Source: a virus | Reading direction: 5' to 3' (one strand) | Length of the DNA: 32,515 nucleotides | IMG/VR virus record: IMGVR_UViG_3300023184_000352 | Location: 1 to 32,515 of that record | Part shown: piece by piece, positions 7,934-16,258 of the stretch | Layout of the letters: every line of letters starts with the position of its first letter | How positions within the stretch are numbered: the stretch's first letter is position 1 | Made by a program: the position numbers and the translations under genes | The notes under the pieces: generated by a model | Databases searched by the model: none | What the model saw: only the letters and a program-made list of their open reading frames with translations | What the model was told of the DNA's origin: nothing

Positions 7934-8212
7934 TTATACTTTGCTCCAATCGGTTAAAATTGGTATAGCATACCAATTTCCTTGTGTTCCATTTCCGCTA
8001 GAACATATATAAAAATATTGATTATCCCATGCGACTTGACCACTATATCCCGCGCTATTGGCTGCTAATGGAGGATTGTTAGAACCAATTCTAACTCCTG
8101 CATTAAGATTTACTTCTGAAATATTTCCAGTAATTCTAGGATATCTAAGATCTAATTGTCCAGAATTAGTTAATTGTTCTGTAAAAATCTGTAAACCATT
8201 AAATGTGCGCAT
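7934..8212 (-). CDS. Small fibre-associated protein (block B)
   Basis: 92 residues. The first 24 (MRTFNGLQIFTEQLTNSGQL, then DLRY) match the 98-residue protein at 11061-11357 exactly. The second half has the module NSAGYSGQVAWDNQYFYIC followed by a Gly/Asn loop and W, which also ends both long fibres. Each copy stands directly before its fibre gene, so it is probably a fibre component, adaptor or assembly partner. It is the first gene of its unit, with GTGTAA 8 nt before the ATG inside a perfect hairpin. Function unknown. Confidence 0.7.
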   Translation of the reverse strand: MRTFNGLQIFTEQLTNSGQLDLRYPRITGNISEVNLNAGVRIGSNNPPLAANSAGYSGQVAWDNQYFYICSSGNGTQGNWYAIPILTDWSKV

Positions 8213-8213
8213 C

Positions 8214-8236
8214 TAGTGATTTACACTAAATCACTA
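8214..8236. terminator. Perfect 10-bp hairpin with the GTGTAA element at its loop
   Basis: TAGTGATTTA-CAC-TAAATCACTA: arms of 10 perfectly paired bases and a 3-nt loop, between the stop of the 937-residue fibre gene (8241) and the ATG at 8212. It could end transcripts from upstream, and the late-promoter-like hexamer spans its loop and one arm. No U-run is obvious. Confidence 0.5.
8221..8226 (-). promoter_or_regulatory. GTGTAA late-promoter-like element
   Basis: GTGTAAATCACTAG then ATG at 8212, spacing 8 nt, no Shine-Dalgarno sequence. It lies in the loop and 3' arm of the hairpin at 8214-8236. Confidence 0.65.
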
Positions 8237-8240
8237 ATAA

Positions 8241-11054
8241 TTACCAAGTTGATAATGCTGTTCTAATCCATTTATTGTTTTCTATACAATAGTAAAGATA
8301 ATTTTTATCAAAAGAAAATGCACCACTTACACCAGCAGAATTTGAAGATATTGGAACTGTTGTGGTTTGGGTACTGCTACTAACTGTGATTGTGGCTTGA
8401 GATCCAACTGTATTGACAGAGATTCCTCCTCCTGCGAAGTTAAGTGAAGCAGCATTTCCTTGACTTGATCCGTTACCAAATATCGCAATTGGTGATGGAT
8501 TAGCTTCGCCAAACAATAAGACTCCTGAATTATTAACAGTAGGTCTAGAGAAAAAGTTCTTGAGCCCAGATATAGCTTGGTCTCCTGTGGTTGATACAAG
8601 TCCACCACCTTGAATATCTCCTTCGATAAGTACAGATTTTCCACTTACGATTGGACGTTGATCAAATACTGCTTGGCCAGAAAGTAAGGCTCCTGCTCGT
8701 GGTCCTACTTCTTGTCTAGTATAACCAAAACCTCTATATCCAGGTTCATATCCTTGCTGTACTTCCCAACCTGTAAAACGAATTTTGTAATATCTGTCAG
8801 ATAAAACATCCTTCATGATAAAGTTTTTGCCTGTAACGTTATTGCCAATATGATTATTATTTACAGCTTTAAAACCGCTATAATTTCTAGAGTCTAAATT
8901 TGAAAGATCATTCCAACCATCTAGATTCCACAATGTTCCTTGAGGAGAAACTGAACTATTCCAATCTTCTTCAAATTTAGCATTATAAATTCCAAAAGCA
9001 GGTCCTCTTGTTATCCATAAATTATCATTAATATAATCGATTTGTTGTGTTAATGTACCACTTTGTTGAACAAAAGAAAAAGTTTTAAGTTGTCCTGAAG
9101 TTGATCGGAAAGCTAAGTTTGATATTGTCGTTGTAGAACCATGATCAAAAGTTTTATTTCCAGTAATAATTTGATCTCCTGTTGTATAAACTACATCTTG
9201 TCCTGCTCCACCTGCTTCACCAATTAGTAATACTCCAACGTTGTTAACTGTTGGTCTAGAAGAGAAATTTTTAGTTCCATTTACGTTTTGGTTACTCGAT
9301 AAATCAACTACGTCATTTGAGAGAGCGACGTAATTCCCGTTAACTATTGGAGTTGTTAAGAAATTTTTAGTTCCATTTACGTTTTGGTTACTCGATAAAT
9401 CAACTACATTATCTGAAAGAGCAACTGGCGTCAGGACAACTTTTGGAGTTGTTGAAAAAGTTTTAACTCCTTCAATATATTGATCAGTGAATAAATCAAC
9501 AATATTATATTCAAGCGCAAGATTGTCACCATTTACTGTCGGTATAGAAGTAAAGGTTTTAATTCCATCTATTTCTTGATTTCCTGTTGTATATACAATA
9601 TTTTCTACTGAAATATTACTTCCTTCTCCTATTAATAATACGCCAGTGCCATTTACATTTGGTCTAGTATTAAAAGTTTTAGAGCCAGAAATAGTTTGAT
9701 TTCCAGTTGTTCTTACTGTTGTACTAATATCGACTTGAACAACTTCGCCACTTAGTAAAATTCCAGTTCCATTAACCCGTGGTCTAGTAGAAAAATTAAT
9801 TAATCCAAATACTCCTGTTTTATTAAAATAAACTCCATTGTTAAAATCTAGTAATAAAGTATCTCTACCAGAAGAAAAAATATTAACTGTTGTATTGTCA
9901 GCTAATATCATTGCTCCAGTATGACCAGAACTAATTATAGCGTTAGATCCTCCTAAAATAGTAGCATAGTCCGCATAACAAATTCGAGAATCAGTACTAT
10001 TTAATATAGAAGACCTTCGAGATCCGAGGATACAAGACGAATAGCCATTTATTATAGAATTATAAGCTGCTATTCCAGAACTTTGCGCGCCATCTATTGT
10101 GTTAACTGCACCACCAATAATCGTGCTACTACCGCCTAAATTTTTATCTATTAAATTACTAAATCCACCACCCATTAAAGCATAAAGAGTATTTGTAATT
10201 CCATTGCCTTGGCCACCTAATACTGTAGAAAATGAAGAGTATCCGCGTATAGAATTAACAAAGCCTCCGAGTATAGAACTTTGATTGGAACGACTTGCTG
10301 AACTACCAGTTTCAGTAATTATTCTATTAACATATCCTCCTACGATTGAATTGTCGCAGCCTCTTGGCCCTATTCCTGAAATTATATTAAAACTTCCAGC
10401 TCCAATAAAAGAGTTTTCTCCAGAAACTAGATTGCATGTTCCATGAAAAACAGACGACATAAATCCTGCAGCATGATTATATGCTCCACCAACCACAACT
10501 GAATACCAACCTCCTCCAAGGCCACCACCAAGAGTATTATTATCTCCAGCGGTGTTTTGTCTTCCTCCACCAACCCAAGAAAGATAAGAACAAGCTCGAT
10601 TCTCTTCTCCACCTACTATAGCAGATTTCCATCCATAAATTCTCTGATTATCGCCACCAACTATCATTCCGTTTCCTACAAGACCATCTATTCTATTAAA
10701 TTGACCACCTCCAATGAAATTAGAGCCTCCAGACATTAAATGTCCAACTCCTCCTGCTATAACATTGTAATAACCTTGGACTCTATTGCATTGTCCGCCA
10801 ACTATAGTAGAAAGAGTTGCTCCACTTATTGCATTTCGATCTCCACCTAAAATACTAGATCCAAAAGGATCTGGACTAGGAAGTGATCCTGGAGAAGAGT
10901 ATCCAGAAAAGAATTGAGTAGAATTTCCAAAATTAACACTACCAGTTGCTCCTAAGAGTATTCCGAACCCACTTGCTCCAACCATTGATGTTCCACCTTG
11001 TGGGTTTCCTGCTTCATTTAAAATTAAAAAATATACATCTTTTAAACTTGCCAT
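8241..11054 (-). CDS. Long tail fibre protein: YadA-head-like repeats fused to rod repeats (block A)
   Basis: 937 residues. Residues about 1-420 are GGxxNxI beta-roll repeats (ILGGDRNAISG, IVGGQCNRVQG) ending in GAMILADNTTVNIFSSG. From about 425 come rod repeats TTGNQTISG.KTF..RP.VNG, including a near-exact 32-residue duplication (VVDLSSNQNVNGTKNF). A unique segment with many aromatic residues (about 670-790) may be a receptor-binding domain. It ends with the shared NSAGVSG...KWIRTALSTW module. It is the fused form of the two genes 6647-7930 and 5212-6642. AAGGAG lies 11 nt before the ATG, and the gene follows the small protein at 11061 by 6 bp, so it is co-transcribed. Confidence 0.8.
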   Translation of the reverse strand: MASLKDVYFLILNEAGNPQGGTSMVGASGFGILLGATGSVNFGNSTQFFSGYSSPGSLPSPDPFGSSILGGDRNAISGATLSTIVGGQCNRVQGYYNVIAGGVGHLMSGGSNFIGGGQFNRIDGLVGNGMIVGGDNQRIYGWKSAIVGGEENRACSYLSWVGGGRQNTAGDNNTLGGGLGGGWYSVVVGGAYNHAAGFMSSVFHGTCNLVSGENSFIGAGSFNIISGIGPRGCDNSIVGGYVNRIITETGSSASRSNQSSILGGFVNSIRGYSSFSTVLGGQGNGITNTLYALMGGGFSNLIDKNLGGSSTIIGGAVNTIDGAQSSGIAAYNSIINGYSSCILGSRRSSILNSTDSRICYADYATILGGSNAIISSGHTGAMILADNTTVNIFSSGRDTLLLDFNNGVYFNKTGVFGLINFSTRPRVNGTGILLSGEVVQVDISTTVRTTGNQTISGSKTFNTRPNVNGTGVLLIGEGSNISVENIVYTTGNQEIDGIKTFTSIPTVNGDNLALEYNIVDLFTDQYIEGVKTFSTTPKVVLTPVALSDNVVDLSSNQNVNGTKNFLTTPIVNGNYVALSNDVVDLSSNQNVNGTKNFSSRPTVNNVGVLLIGEAGGAGQDVVYTTGDQIITGNKTFDHGSTTTISNLAFRSTSGQLKTFSFVQQSGTLTQQIDYINDNLWITRGPAFGIYNAKFEEDWNSSVSPQGTLWNLDGWNDLSNLDSRNYSGFKAVNNNHIGNNVTGKNFIMKDVLSDRYYKIRFTGWEVQQGYEPGYRGFGYTRQEVGPRAGALLSGQAVFDQRPIVSGKSVLIEGDIQGGGLVSTTGDQAISGLKNFFSRPTVNNSGVLLFGEANPSPIAIFGNGSSQGNAASLNFAGGGISVNTVGSQATITVSSSTQTTTVPISSNSAGVSGAFSFDKNYLYYCIENNKWIRTALSTW
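9264..9407. repeat. Tandem 96-bp repeat within the fibre gene
   Basis: A 48-bp sequence is repeated exactly at 9264-9311 and 9360-9407, period 96 bp or 32 residues. The units encode DLSSNQNVNGTKNF rods. Such repeats can change fibre length by slippage or recombination. Confidence 0.8.
9685..9754. repeat. 70-bp sequence identical to 5741-5810
   Basis: Partner of the repeat in the block B fibre gene; see there. Confidence 0.85.
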
Positions 11055-11060
11055 AAATTA

Positions 11061-11357
11061 TTATACTCCTTGAGGATTAGGATTAAATGGAATATAATCA
11101 ATTAAAGATAAATATTTCCATTGTCCATTTGCTCCGTTTCCACTCGTACAAATATATAAATTATTTTGATCTATAGCTATTTGTCCACTATAACCTGGTG
11201 AAAATTTTCCAGTTGGTCTACCATATTGATTCATGATAAGTCCATTATTTATATTAATAACATTATTATTACCAGTTAGTCGAACATAGCGTAAATCTAA
11301 TTGACCACTATTAGTCAATTGTTCTGTAAATATCTGAAGACCATTAAATGTACGCAT
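11061..11357 (-). CDS. Small fibre-associated protein (block A)
   Basis: 98 residues, paralogue of the 92-residue protein at 7934-8212: the first 24 residues agree and both share the SPGYSGQIAIDQNNLYIC-type module followed by GNG.. and W. It heads the two-gene unit that makes the long fibre. GTGTAA is 8 nt before the ATG with no Shine-Dalgarno sequence. Its promoter region faces that of a plus-strand gene starting at 11407. Function unknown; fibre adaptor or assembly factor are options. Confidence 0.7.
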   Translation of the reverse strand: MRTFNGLQIFTEQLTNSGQLDLRYVRLTGNNNVININNGLIMNQYGRPTGKFSPGYSGQIAIDQNNLYICTSGNGANGQWKYLSLIDYIPFNPNPQGV

Positions 11358-11365
11358 GATCTAAT

Positions 11366-11371
11366 TTACAC
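11366..11371 (-). promoter_or_regulatory. GTGTAA late-promoter-like element (divergent pair, minus side)
   Basis: GTGTAAATTAGATC then ATG at 11357, spacing 8 nt. Its mirror element on the plus strand lies at 11390-11395, 18 bp away. Confidence 0.65.
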
Positions 11372-11389
11372 ATAAAATATATAAACTAC

Positions 11390-11395
11390 GTGTAA
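11390..11395 (+). promoter_or_regulatory. GTGTAA late-promoter-like element (divergent pair, plus side)
   Basis: GTGTAAATGATAGTATA then ATG at 11407, spacing 11 nt. A second hexamer, AGTATA, lies just before the ATG. The presence of the motif in the opposite direction supports the small plus-strand gene as real. Confidence 0.5.
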
Positions 11396-11406
11396 ATGAT
11401 AGTATA

Positions 11407-11565
11407 ATGGAAAAAGTAACATATTTAATATCAAGAAAAGAAGATAAATTTATTTTAATTAAAAAAGAATTAAAAGACGACAATTTAATATCTACAGAAA
11501 TAGAAGAATCTTCTAATTTGAATGAATTAAGGGATAAATACCCTAACGCCAGTTTAATTTTTTAA
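11407..11565 (+). CDS. Small plus-strand gene, 52 residues, unknown function
   Basis: ATG at 11407 to TAA at 11563-11565. The product starts MEKVTYLISRKEDKFILIKK and is charged, with predicted strand-helix character (KDDNLISTEIEESSNLNELRDKY). There is no signal peptide or membrane segment. It is one of only two convincing plus-strand genes in the window. It fills the gap between the small fibre gene and the portal gene, is preceded by GTGTAA 11 nt upstream, and ends 1 bp before the portal stop at a perfect hairpin, forming a convergent pair. I do not recognise the family. Its size and orientation could suit a regulator or anti-host protein, which is speculation. Confidence 0.6.
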   Translation: MEKVTYLISRKEDKFILIKKELKDDNLISTEIEESSNLNELRDKYPNASLIF

Positions 11566-11573
11566 ATTAAACT
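11551..11573. terminator. Bidirectional hairpin between convergent genes
   Basis: AGTTTAATTT-TTT-AAATTAAACT: perfect 10-bp arms with a 3-nt loop, spanning the stop codons of the plus-strand 52-residue gene (11565) and the portal gene (11567). The T/A ends of the arms give a U-rich side in both directions. Position and symmetry suit a shared terminator, although the stem is AT-rich and weak. Confidence 0.55.
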
Positions 11574-13453
11574 TTACTATGATATAAAAGGCTAGCTATA
11601 TAATTGGTAACTTGATGTTCTAGTGCAATTTTTTGAACATTATTTACTTGTTCTAGGTTTTGATCAAAAGGTTTTTCAATATAATCTTGAAGCTTATTAT
11701 TCCAATCTGCTGGAGTTTCATTAGCTATAATAATCTCAGAAATTTTTTCTGCATCTTCTTTTTGTTGGTTGCTTAATTTTTTAACATTTAGCTTTTTTCT
11801 AAAAGCAGATTTAATCTCTTCTTCTAGATTTTGTGCGGCTAATATATTTTCTTTAATTTTAGATACTGAGAAATTAGCGTTTGTTCCTACTGGTTTAACA
11901 TTTTTTGTTGATTGAGGAATTCCAGTTGATCCAGATGGCCTACCAGATTGTCCACTACCACCACCAATAATTGGTTGATAAAATCCTTGATCTTTAAAGT
12001 TTTTAAGTTTTTGTTGAGATTCAATTGACTCTTCTGAGGTTGGAAGTCTTCCAGTTTGAATAGCTTGCACTCCTTCTTCTGGCGTAAGAATTCCAAGTTC
12101 GATAAGGCGATTATATATTCTAGAATATTGAACGTCATCTTTCAAACTAATATCTTCAAATGATGGTTTGGGAAAGTTTTTAAATCCTAAATCTTTACTA
12201 ATTCTTCTAATTTCTGGTATTAAAAATTCATTAAGAAAAACTTCTCTACCTTGTTTTAATCTTTCGATAAACACTTGTACTTTAATACTTTGATTTGCAA
12301 ATTTTTCACTCCCAATAAGAATATTATTTAAACCAATTTGAATATCTCTATCTACAACTTCATATTTTTCTGGACCGATTAGACTTCCAATATCTGGAAT
12401 AACAAATTGGGCTTTTGTTGTATAGTCGGCAATAAGCACTCTTCCAACGCTTTGATTTTCAAAAAGAGTTTGCATAGCTTGTAAATTTTTTTGATTAACT
12501 CCACCTTTTTCTGGATCTGTTCCCATTGTTACTAGTAGGATAGCTTGCTGAGTTGTTCTTGTGACTGCCATATCCATTTTTTTCATTTCTAATTTCCAGT
12601 TAATATCATCAAGAACTGGGAATCCCATTGGAATAGATAATGGCTCGTAATCTTGTTTCTTATAAAAAACTGCTGCTAATTTTGTAGCATCAAGTGGAAC
12701 TAGAATATATCTATTACTTTTATTTTTTACTTTTTCTTGGATAGGTTGTGGTAAGGAATTTAACACTTCTATATCTTCATCTGTCTTTGGATCTCTTAGT
12801 CTTTCCAACTCATAATCACTTAGTAGTTTATAATAAATATTGAAATTATAATTTACAGATCCTCCAACGTAAATATCTGCTGGATTTAATATTGTATATC
12901 TAGCTGGAATTTTAATATTTTTTGCTGCTTTAATTCTTGATCCAAAAACTTGAACAATTTTTAAACTATCTTCTAATGATAACTCGGTGTCGAATCTATA
13001 AGTGAATACATTTCCACTTCTATAGTATTCTCTAAAAAATTGATCTTGAAAACTGGCTAAATTAATTTTTCTAAAATACGCTTCAAAGAATTCTCTTGAT
13101 TTTTGACTTCCACCAGTTAAGTATATTGGGCTTGTTGAGAATTCAGTCATTAAATCAATTGTATTTCTAAATATTCCAACATTATAATATGCTTTTTGAC
13201 ATAAAACAATTGCATCTCTAACGTCTAAAGTAGACAAATTTTGAATATTTGGGCTAAATCTAAATGGTATTAGTCCGCTATCAATATTTGTAAATCTATT
13301 AGTTCTTTCTATATCTGCTGCAGCATTTCTTCTTAAGCCAGTTGAGGCTCTTGATTCTGAAAAATTCAAGCTTTTCTTATTAGAGGCTTCTACCATTAAA
13401 GGTGTTATTTCTGAAGCATTTGAAACTTCCATTTTTTTAGATTTTTTACTCAT
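11567..13453 (-). CDS. Portal protein
   Basis: 628 residues. The portal forms the dodecameric ring at the head vertex through which DNA enters and leaves. The segment 77-160 (DVRDAIVLCQKAYYNVGIFR then FREYYRSGNVF) and the helical 395-480 region with LGILTPEEGVQAIQTGRLP are typical of phage portals. It is longer than T4 gp20; the first 50 residues and a Gly/Ser-rich stretch at 497-512 look disordered. It lies directly downstream of the large terminase gene. GTGTAA is 22 nt before the ATG, immediately after the terminase stop, and no Shine-Dalgarno sequence is evident. The call rests on pattern and position. Confidence 0.85.
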   Translation of the reverse strand: MSKKSKKMEVSNASEITPLMVEASNKKSLNFSESRASTGLRRNAAADIERTNRFTNIDSGLIPFRFSPNIQNLSTLDVRDAIVLCQKAYYNVGIFRNTIDLMTEFSTSPIYLTGGSQKSREFFEAYFRKINLASFQDQFFREYYRSGNVFTYRFDTELSLEDSLKIVQVFGSRIKAAKNIKIPARYTILNPADIYVGGSVNYNFNIYYKLLSDYELERLRDPKTDEDIEVLNSLPQPIQEKVKNKSNRYILVPLDATKLAAVFYKKQDYEPLSIPMGFPVLDDINWKLEMKKMDMAVTRTTQQAILLVTMGTDPEKGGVNQKNLQAMQTLFENQSVGRVLIADYTTKAQFVIPDIGSLIGPEKYEVVDRDIQIGLNNILIGSEKFANQSIKVQVFIERLKQGREVFLNEFLIPEIRRISKDLGFKNFPKPSFEDISLKDDVQYSRIYNRLIELGILTPEEGVQAIQTGRLPTSEESIESQQKLKNFKDQGFYQPIIGGGSGQSGRPSGSTGIPQSTKNVKPVGTNANFSVSKIKENILAAQNLEEEIKSAFRKKLNVKKLSNQQKEDAEKISEIIIANETPADWNNKLQDYIEKPFDQNLEQVNNVQKIALEHQVTNYIASLLYHSKV

Positions 13454-13475
13454 TTTTGATTTATATTTAAAATAT

Positions 13476-13481
13476 TTACAC
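13476..13481 (-). promoter_or_regulatory. GTGTAA late-promoter-like element, long spacing
   Basis: Directly abuts the terminase stop codon (13484-13482), 22 nt before the portal ATG at 13453. A second AT-rich hexamer, TATAAA, lies closer to the ATG, so the actual start point is uncertain. Confidence 0.5.
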
Positions 13482-15326
13482 TTATTTAATCATTATCGGA
13501 GAAAAAGTGTTGGATATTTGTTCTTTTTGCTGCGTCATTAAGTCATTATAAGACTTTAAACCCCAATTGGCTAACATAAATGCAGAATAATTATCTTTTC
13601 TAGCTTTATTAGCGGAGGCGCTTCTTTTTAAATGTTGAGGTAAATCAAACGATTGAGTACCTCTACTAGTAGCAGAATGTTCAATTAATACGCATTGTTT
13701 TTTAGTTTGATAAATGAAATCATCTTGATGTTCTATAAAATCAAGCATTTCCCAGTCTTTTTTATCTTCAGTTTTTAATAATTCCATTGGTAATCTTAAT
13801 GAAAATTGAGAATTAAAGAAATCATCTGAAGCTGAAGTTTTGCTTGCAAACCAAACTTTTTTATAATCTATACATGCTTGAAGATGTTCGTTTGCTCTTC
13901 TTATGAAATTACTAGTAAATACTTGATTAAAACATATTCTTTTATTTTCTAAATTATATTCATTTTTAGCTTTTCTTAGCATTTGATTATAATCTTCGCC
14001 TTCTAAATCTGAATCAAAGTTGAAACAATTTATTTCAAGTTTATTATTTTTGAATAGCTCTGATTGATTTGCTGAAGCTAAGAATACATCTGCTCCCGCA
14101 TTATCCATAACAATTAAATGAATATCAAAATTAGTCAATAAATAATAAAAATAATTAACATGATTTTTTAAATTTCCTAATCCAGCATAAGTGTGAACTA
14201 AAGTTCCTTGTCTAGTGGTTTCATCTATTTCTAAAACTGCCATAGCGAAATAATCTGCATTTGGACTATCACTCATATTAGGGTCGATTCCAAGAATATA
14301 TTTTTTATTTGGTTGACCTTTCATTAAAGTATGTGGACTTTCTCCATTTTTAATTGTGCAATCTTCCATTTTTTTAGCATTAAAATAACTATCACTACCA
14401 TCTGTAAATCTAGCGCAATATTCTCTTAAAAAACTACTATGACTTGATCCACCAGCCTGAGCTTCTTCAATGATTGTTTTATCTATCATTTCTTCTGGTA
14501 AAGCTTCGTAACTTAATTGACTAACGAAATACTTGGCTTCACTTTTATCTTTTTCTAAAATTTTATCACACCATTCATTATAAGTCTTATAAAGATTTTC
14601 GAATGTATAACTTGCCGATGATAGAGCTATCATTTTACTTGTATTCTCAAATACCATTCTTTCTTCTGGCTTCATGATTCCTTCTGAGATAAGTTTATCT
14701 TCGTATTCTCTTATTTCCATTCGCTCTTTCATATTTTGTGGAGCGACTAAGAATGGCATCAACACATTTTTAATAATCTCTTCTGGAAGAAGTAGAAACT
14801 CGTCAAGGACTAGAACATTAGCGCGAAATCCTCGGATTTTTTCACCATTCAATGGGATAGCTACAATACTTCCTCCATTAATCTGCCATTCAAATTGATC
14901 ATTTCTTTTAGCTTTTGCTCCAAAGCATTGGGCTAATAATTCTGCCCCTGGACTATCTACGATTTTTTCTAAATTATTAAATATAAATCTTGCAGTTCTA
15001 AATGTTGGTCCAGCTATAAGTATTTTAGTATTAGGTTCAAATACGCATTGAAGAAAACAAAATACGGCTGCCATGAAAGATTTTCCGCAACCACGACCAA
15101 ATACGCACATATTAAAATTTCTATTCATTAATGCTTTGAGATGAATTTCTTGATATGCAGCTAATTTAACTCCGCTAATCAATTCAGTTGTAAATCCAAG
15201 ATTAGCTCTAAGAAATTTAGCAAGAGATATTTTAGCTTCTTTGTCATTGAGATAGCCCTTTAATTCTGCTAATTCAGCATTTATGTCTTTCACTTCTCTT
15301 ATATATTTATCTGGACAATATATCAT
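13482..15326 (-). CDS. terL: Large terminase subunit (ATPase-nuclease)
   Basis: 614 residues, near the length of T4 gp17. It pumps DNA into the procapsid and cuts the concatemer. Walker A is GRGCGKS at 77-83 and Walker B VLVLDEF at 171-177 with Asp175-Glu176; a coupling motif SSAS is at 236-239. The RNase H-like nuclease half has acidic motifs GIDPN (Asp348), VMDNAGAD (Asp408) and RKDNYSA (Asp578). The start overlaps the stop of the ERCC4-type nuclease gene by 4 bp (ATGA). It is the last gene of the operon that begins at 18474, all read from a promoter without GTGTAA. Confidence 0.95.
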   Translation of the reverse strand: MIYCPDKYIREVKDINAELAELKGYLNDKEAKISLAKFLRANLGFTTELISGVKLAAYQEIHLKALMNRNFNMCVFGRGCGKSFMAAVFCFLQCVFEPNTKILIAGPTFRTARFIFNNLEKIVDSPGAELLAQCFGAKAKRNDQFEWQINGGSIVAIPLNGEKIRGFRANVLVLDEFLLLPEEIIKNVLMPFLVAPQNMKERMEIREYEDKLISEGIMKPEERMVFENTSKMIALSSASYTFENLYKTYNEWCDKILEKDKSEAKYFVSQLSYEALPEEMIDKTIIEEAQAGGSSHSSFLREYCARFTDGSDSYFNAKKMEDCTIKNGESPHTLMKGQPNKKYILGIDPNMSDSPNADYFAMAVLEIDETTRQGTLVHTYAGLGNLKNHVNYFYYLLTNFDIHLIVMDNAGADVFLASANQSELFKNNKLEINCFNFDSDLEGEDYNQMLRKAKNEYNLENKRICFNQVFTSNFIRRANEHLQACIDYKKVWFASKTSASDDFFNSQFSLRLPMELLKTEDKKDWEMLDFIEHQDDFIYQTKKQCVLIEHSATSRGTQSFDLPQHLKRSASANKARKDNYSAFMLANWGLKSYNDLMTQQKEQISNTFSPIMIK

Positions 15327-16258
15327 AAAAGTTTCATATCATAAGCTAATTGCAAATCTACTCTGCTATAAAAACATTTACTTGCAAATATAGATTCAAT
15401 TACTCTTTTCATTTCATTTCTGCCATCAACAAATAAAAATTGTAGATTACTATACTCTTGAATTAAAGATCTAACATTATGAAATATATACTCTGGCGTA
15501 GCTTTTATTTTTTTACTAATATGAGGTAGATATTGAAAGCTTAAAGCGCTGGCAAGTTTCTCTTCAACGATAACTATTAAATATGAATTATTCTTTTGAG
15601 CTTTTTCAATTTCATTTTTAAACCTATCAAAATTCTTAATACTCAACGTGCTTATGAAGTCGCTTAGACTTTTTCTTTCTATATAACAATTACAATTTTC
15701 ATTACTGCAAGAATAATCTCCAAATGAAAGCGTCTTAATTTCAAAAGGAATATCAAACTTTAACCAGCTCTGTTCTCTTGTATCTACGTATATGGTATCT
15801 TTAGTTGTTAATTTATTTTGAAATTGAGAGGTGATATTATTTGGGTGAATAAACTTATTTTCTAATCCTATGCTAGAACATATATCATAATAATCATTAA
15901 ATATTTTATTGTAAAAAATAATAGAAGGACTCATTATAGTTCTCAACTCTATTTGTGTTGGAGAATATATTAAGTTTTTATCTTTTTTTCTTTTAATTAA
16001 AAGATTCTTGCAATATTCTTGAGCCTTATCTAATGATTGTTCTTTCAACCATTTTTTCATATTATTCTTATCGTTAAAGTCGCTGTTTAGATATTGATCT
16101 TTTGTTTTGAAATTAATTGTTTCTCCTGTAAGAAGATCTTTCTTGGGATAATATGTATGATAGTATTTTTCTTTATTTAAACCATAACCTCTAAGCGCGA
16201 AATGAAGACTTTTTTCGTCTTTGAACTCTTTACCATCAACTTTACATATTACGCTCAT
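15323..16258 (-). CDS. ERCC4/XPF-type nuclease with an N-terminal phage domain
   Basis: 311 residues. Residues 157-235 fit the ERCC4 nuclease: VDTREQ (Asp159, Glu162), L.FGDYS (Asp181), ERKSLSDF (Glu194, Lys196) and then a helix with NFDRFKNEIEKA. These are the metal-binding GDx(n)ERKxxxD residues of the XPF/Mus81 fold. The first 150 residues (CKVDGKEFKDEKSLHFALR, YYHTYYPKKD) may be a separate DNA-binding part. It overlaps TerL and the upstream gene by 4 bp each, so it is coupled to packaging. Likely role: cutting branched DNA before or during packaging, as T4 endonuclease VII does. The role is inference; the nuclease motifs are visible. Confidence 0.75.
   Translation of the reverse strand: MSVICKVDGKEFKDEKSLHFALRGYGLNKEKYYHTYYPKKDLLTGETINFKTKDQYLNSDFNDKNNMKKWLKEQSLDKAQEYCKNLLIKRKKDKNLIYSPTQIELRTIMSPSIIFYNKIFNDYYDICSSIGLENKFIHPNNITSQFQNKLTTKDTIYVDTREQSWLKFDIPFEIKTLSFGDYSCSNENCNCYIERKSLSDFISTLSIKNFDRFKNEIEKAQKNNSYLIVIVEEKLASALSFQYLPHISKKIKATPEYIFHNVRSLIQEYSNLQFLFVDGRNEMKRVIESIFASKCFYSRVDLQLAYDMKLL

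Noticed and set aside
8327-8644. Minus-strand 105-codon frame inside the long fibre gene
   Set aside because: Out of frame with the fibre repeats and without start signals; a shadow of repeat codons, as are 10427-10612, 11887-12138 and 29792-29998.
6700-10900. CRISPR-like or minisatellite array suggested by regular short repeats
   Set aside because: The periodicity is the codon-level trace of GGxxNxI protein repeats; units vary and there are no constant repeats with unique spacers.
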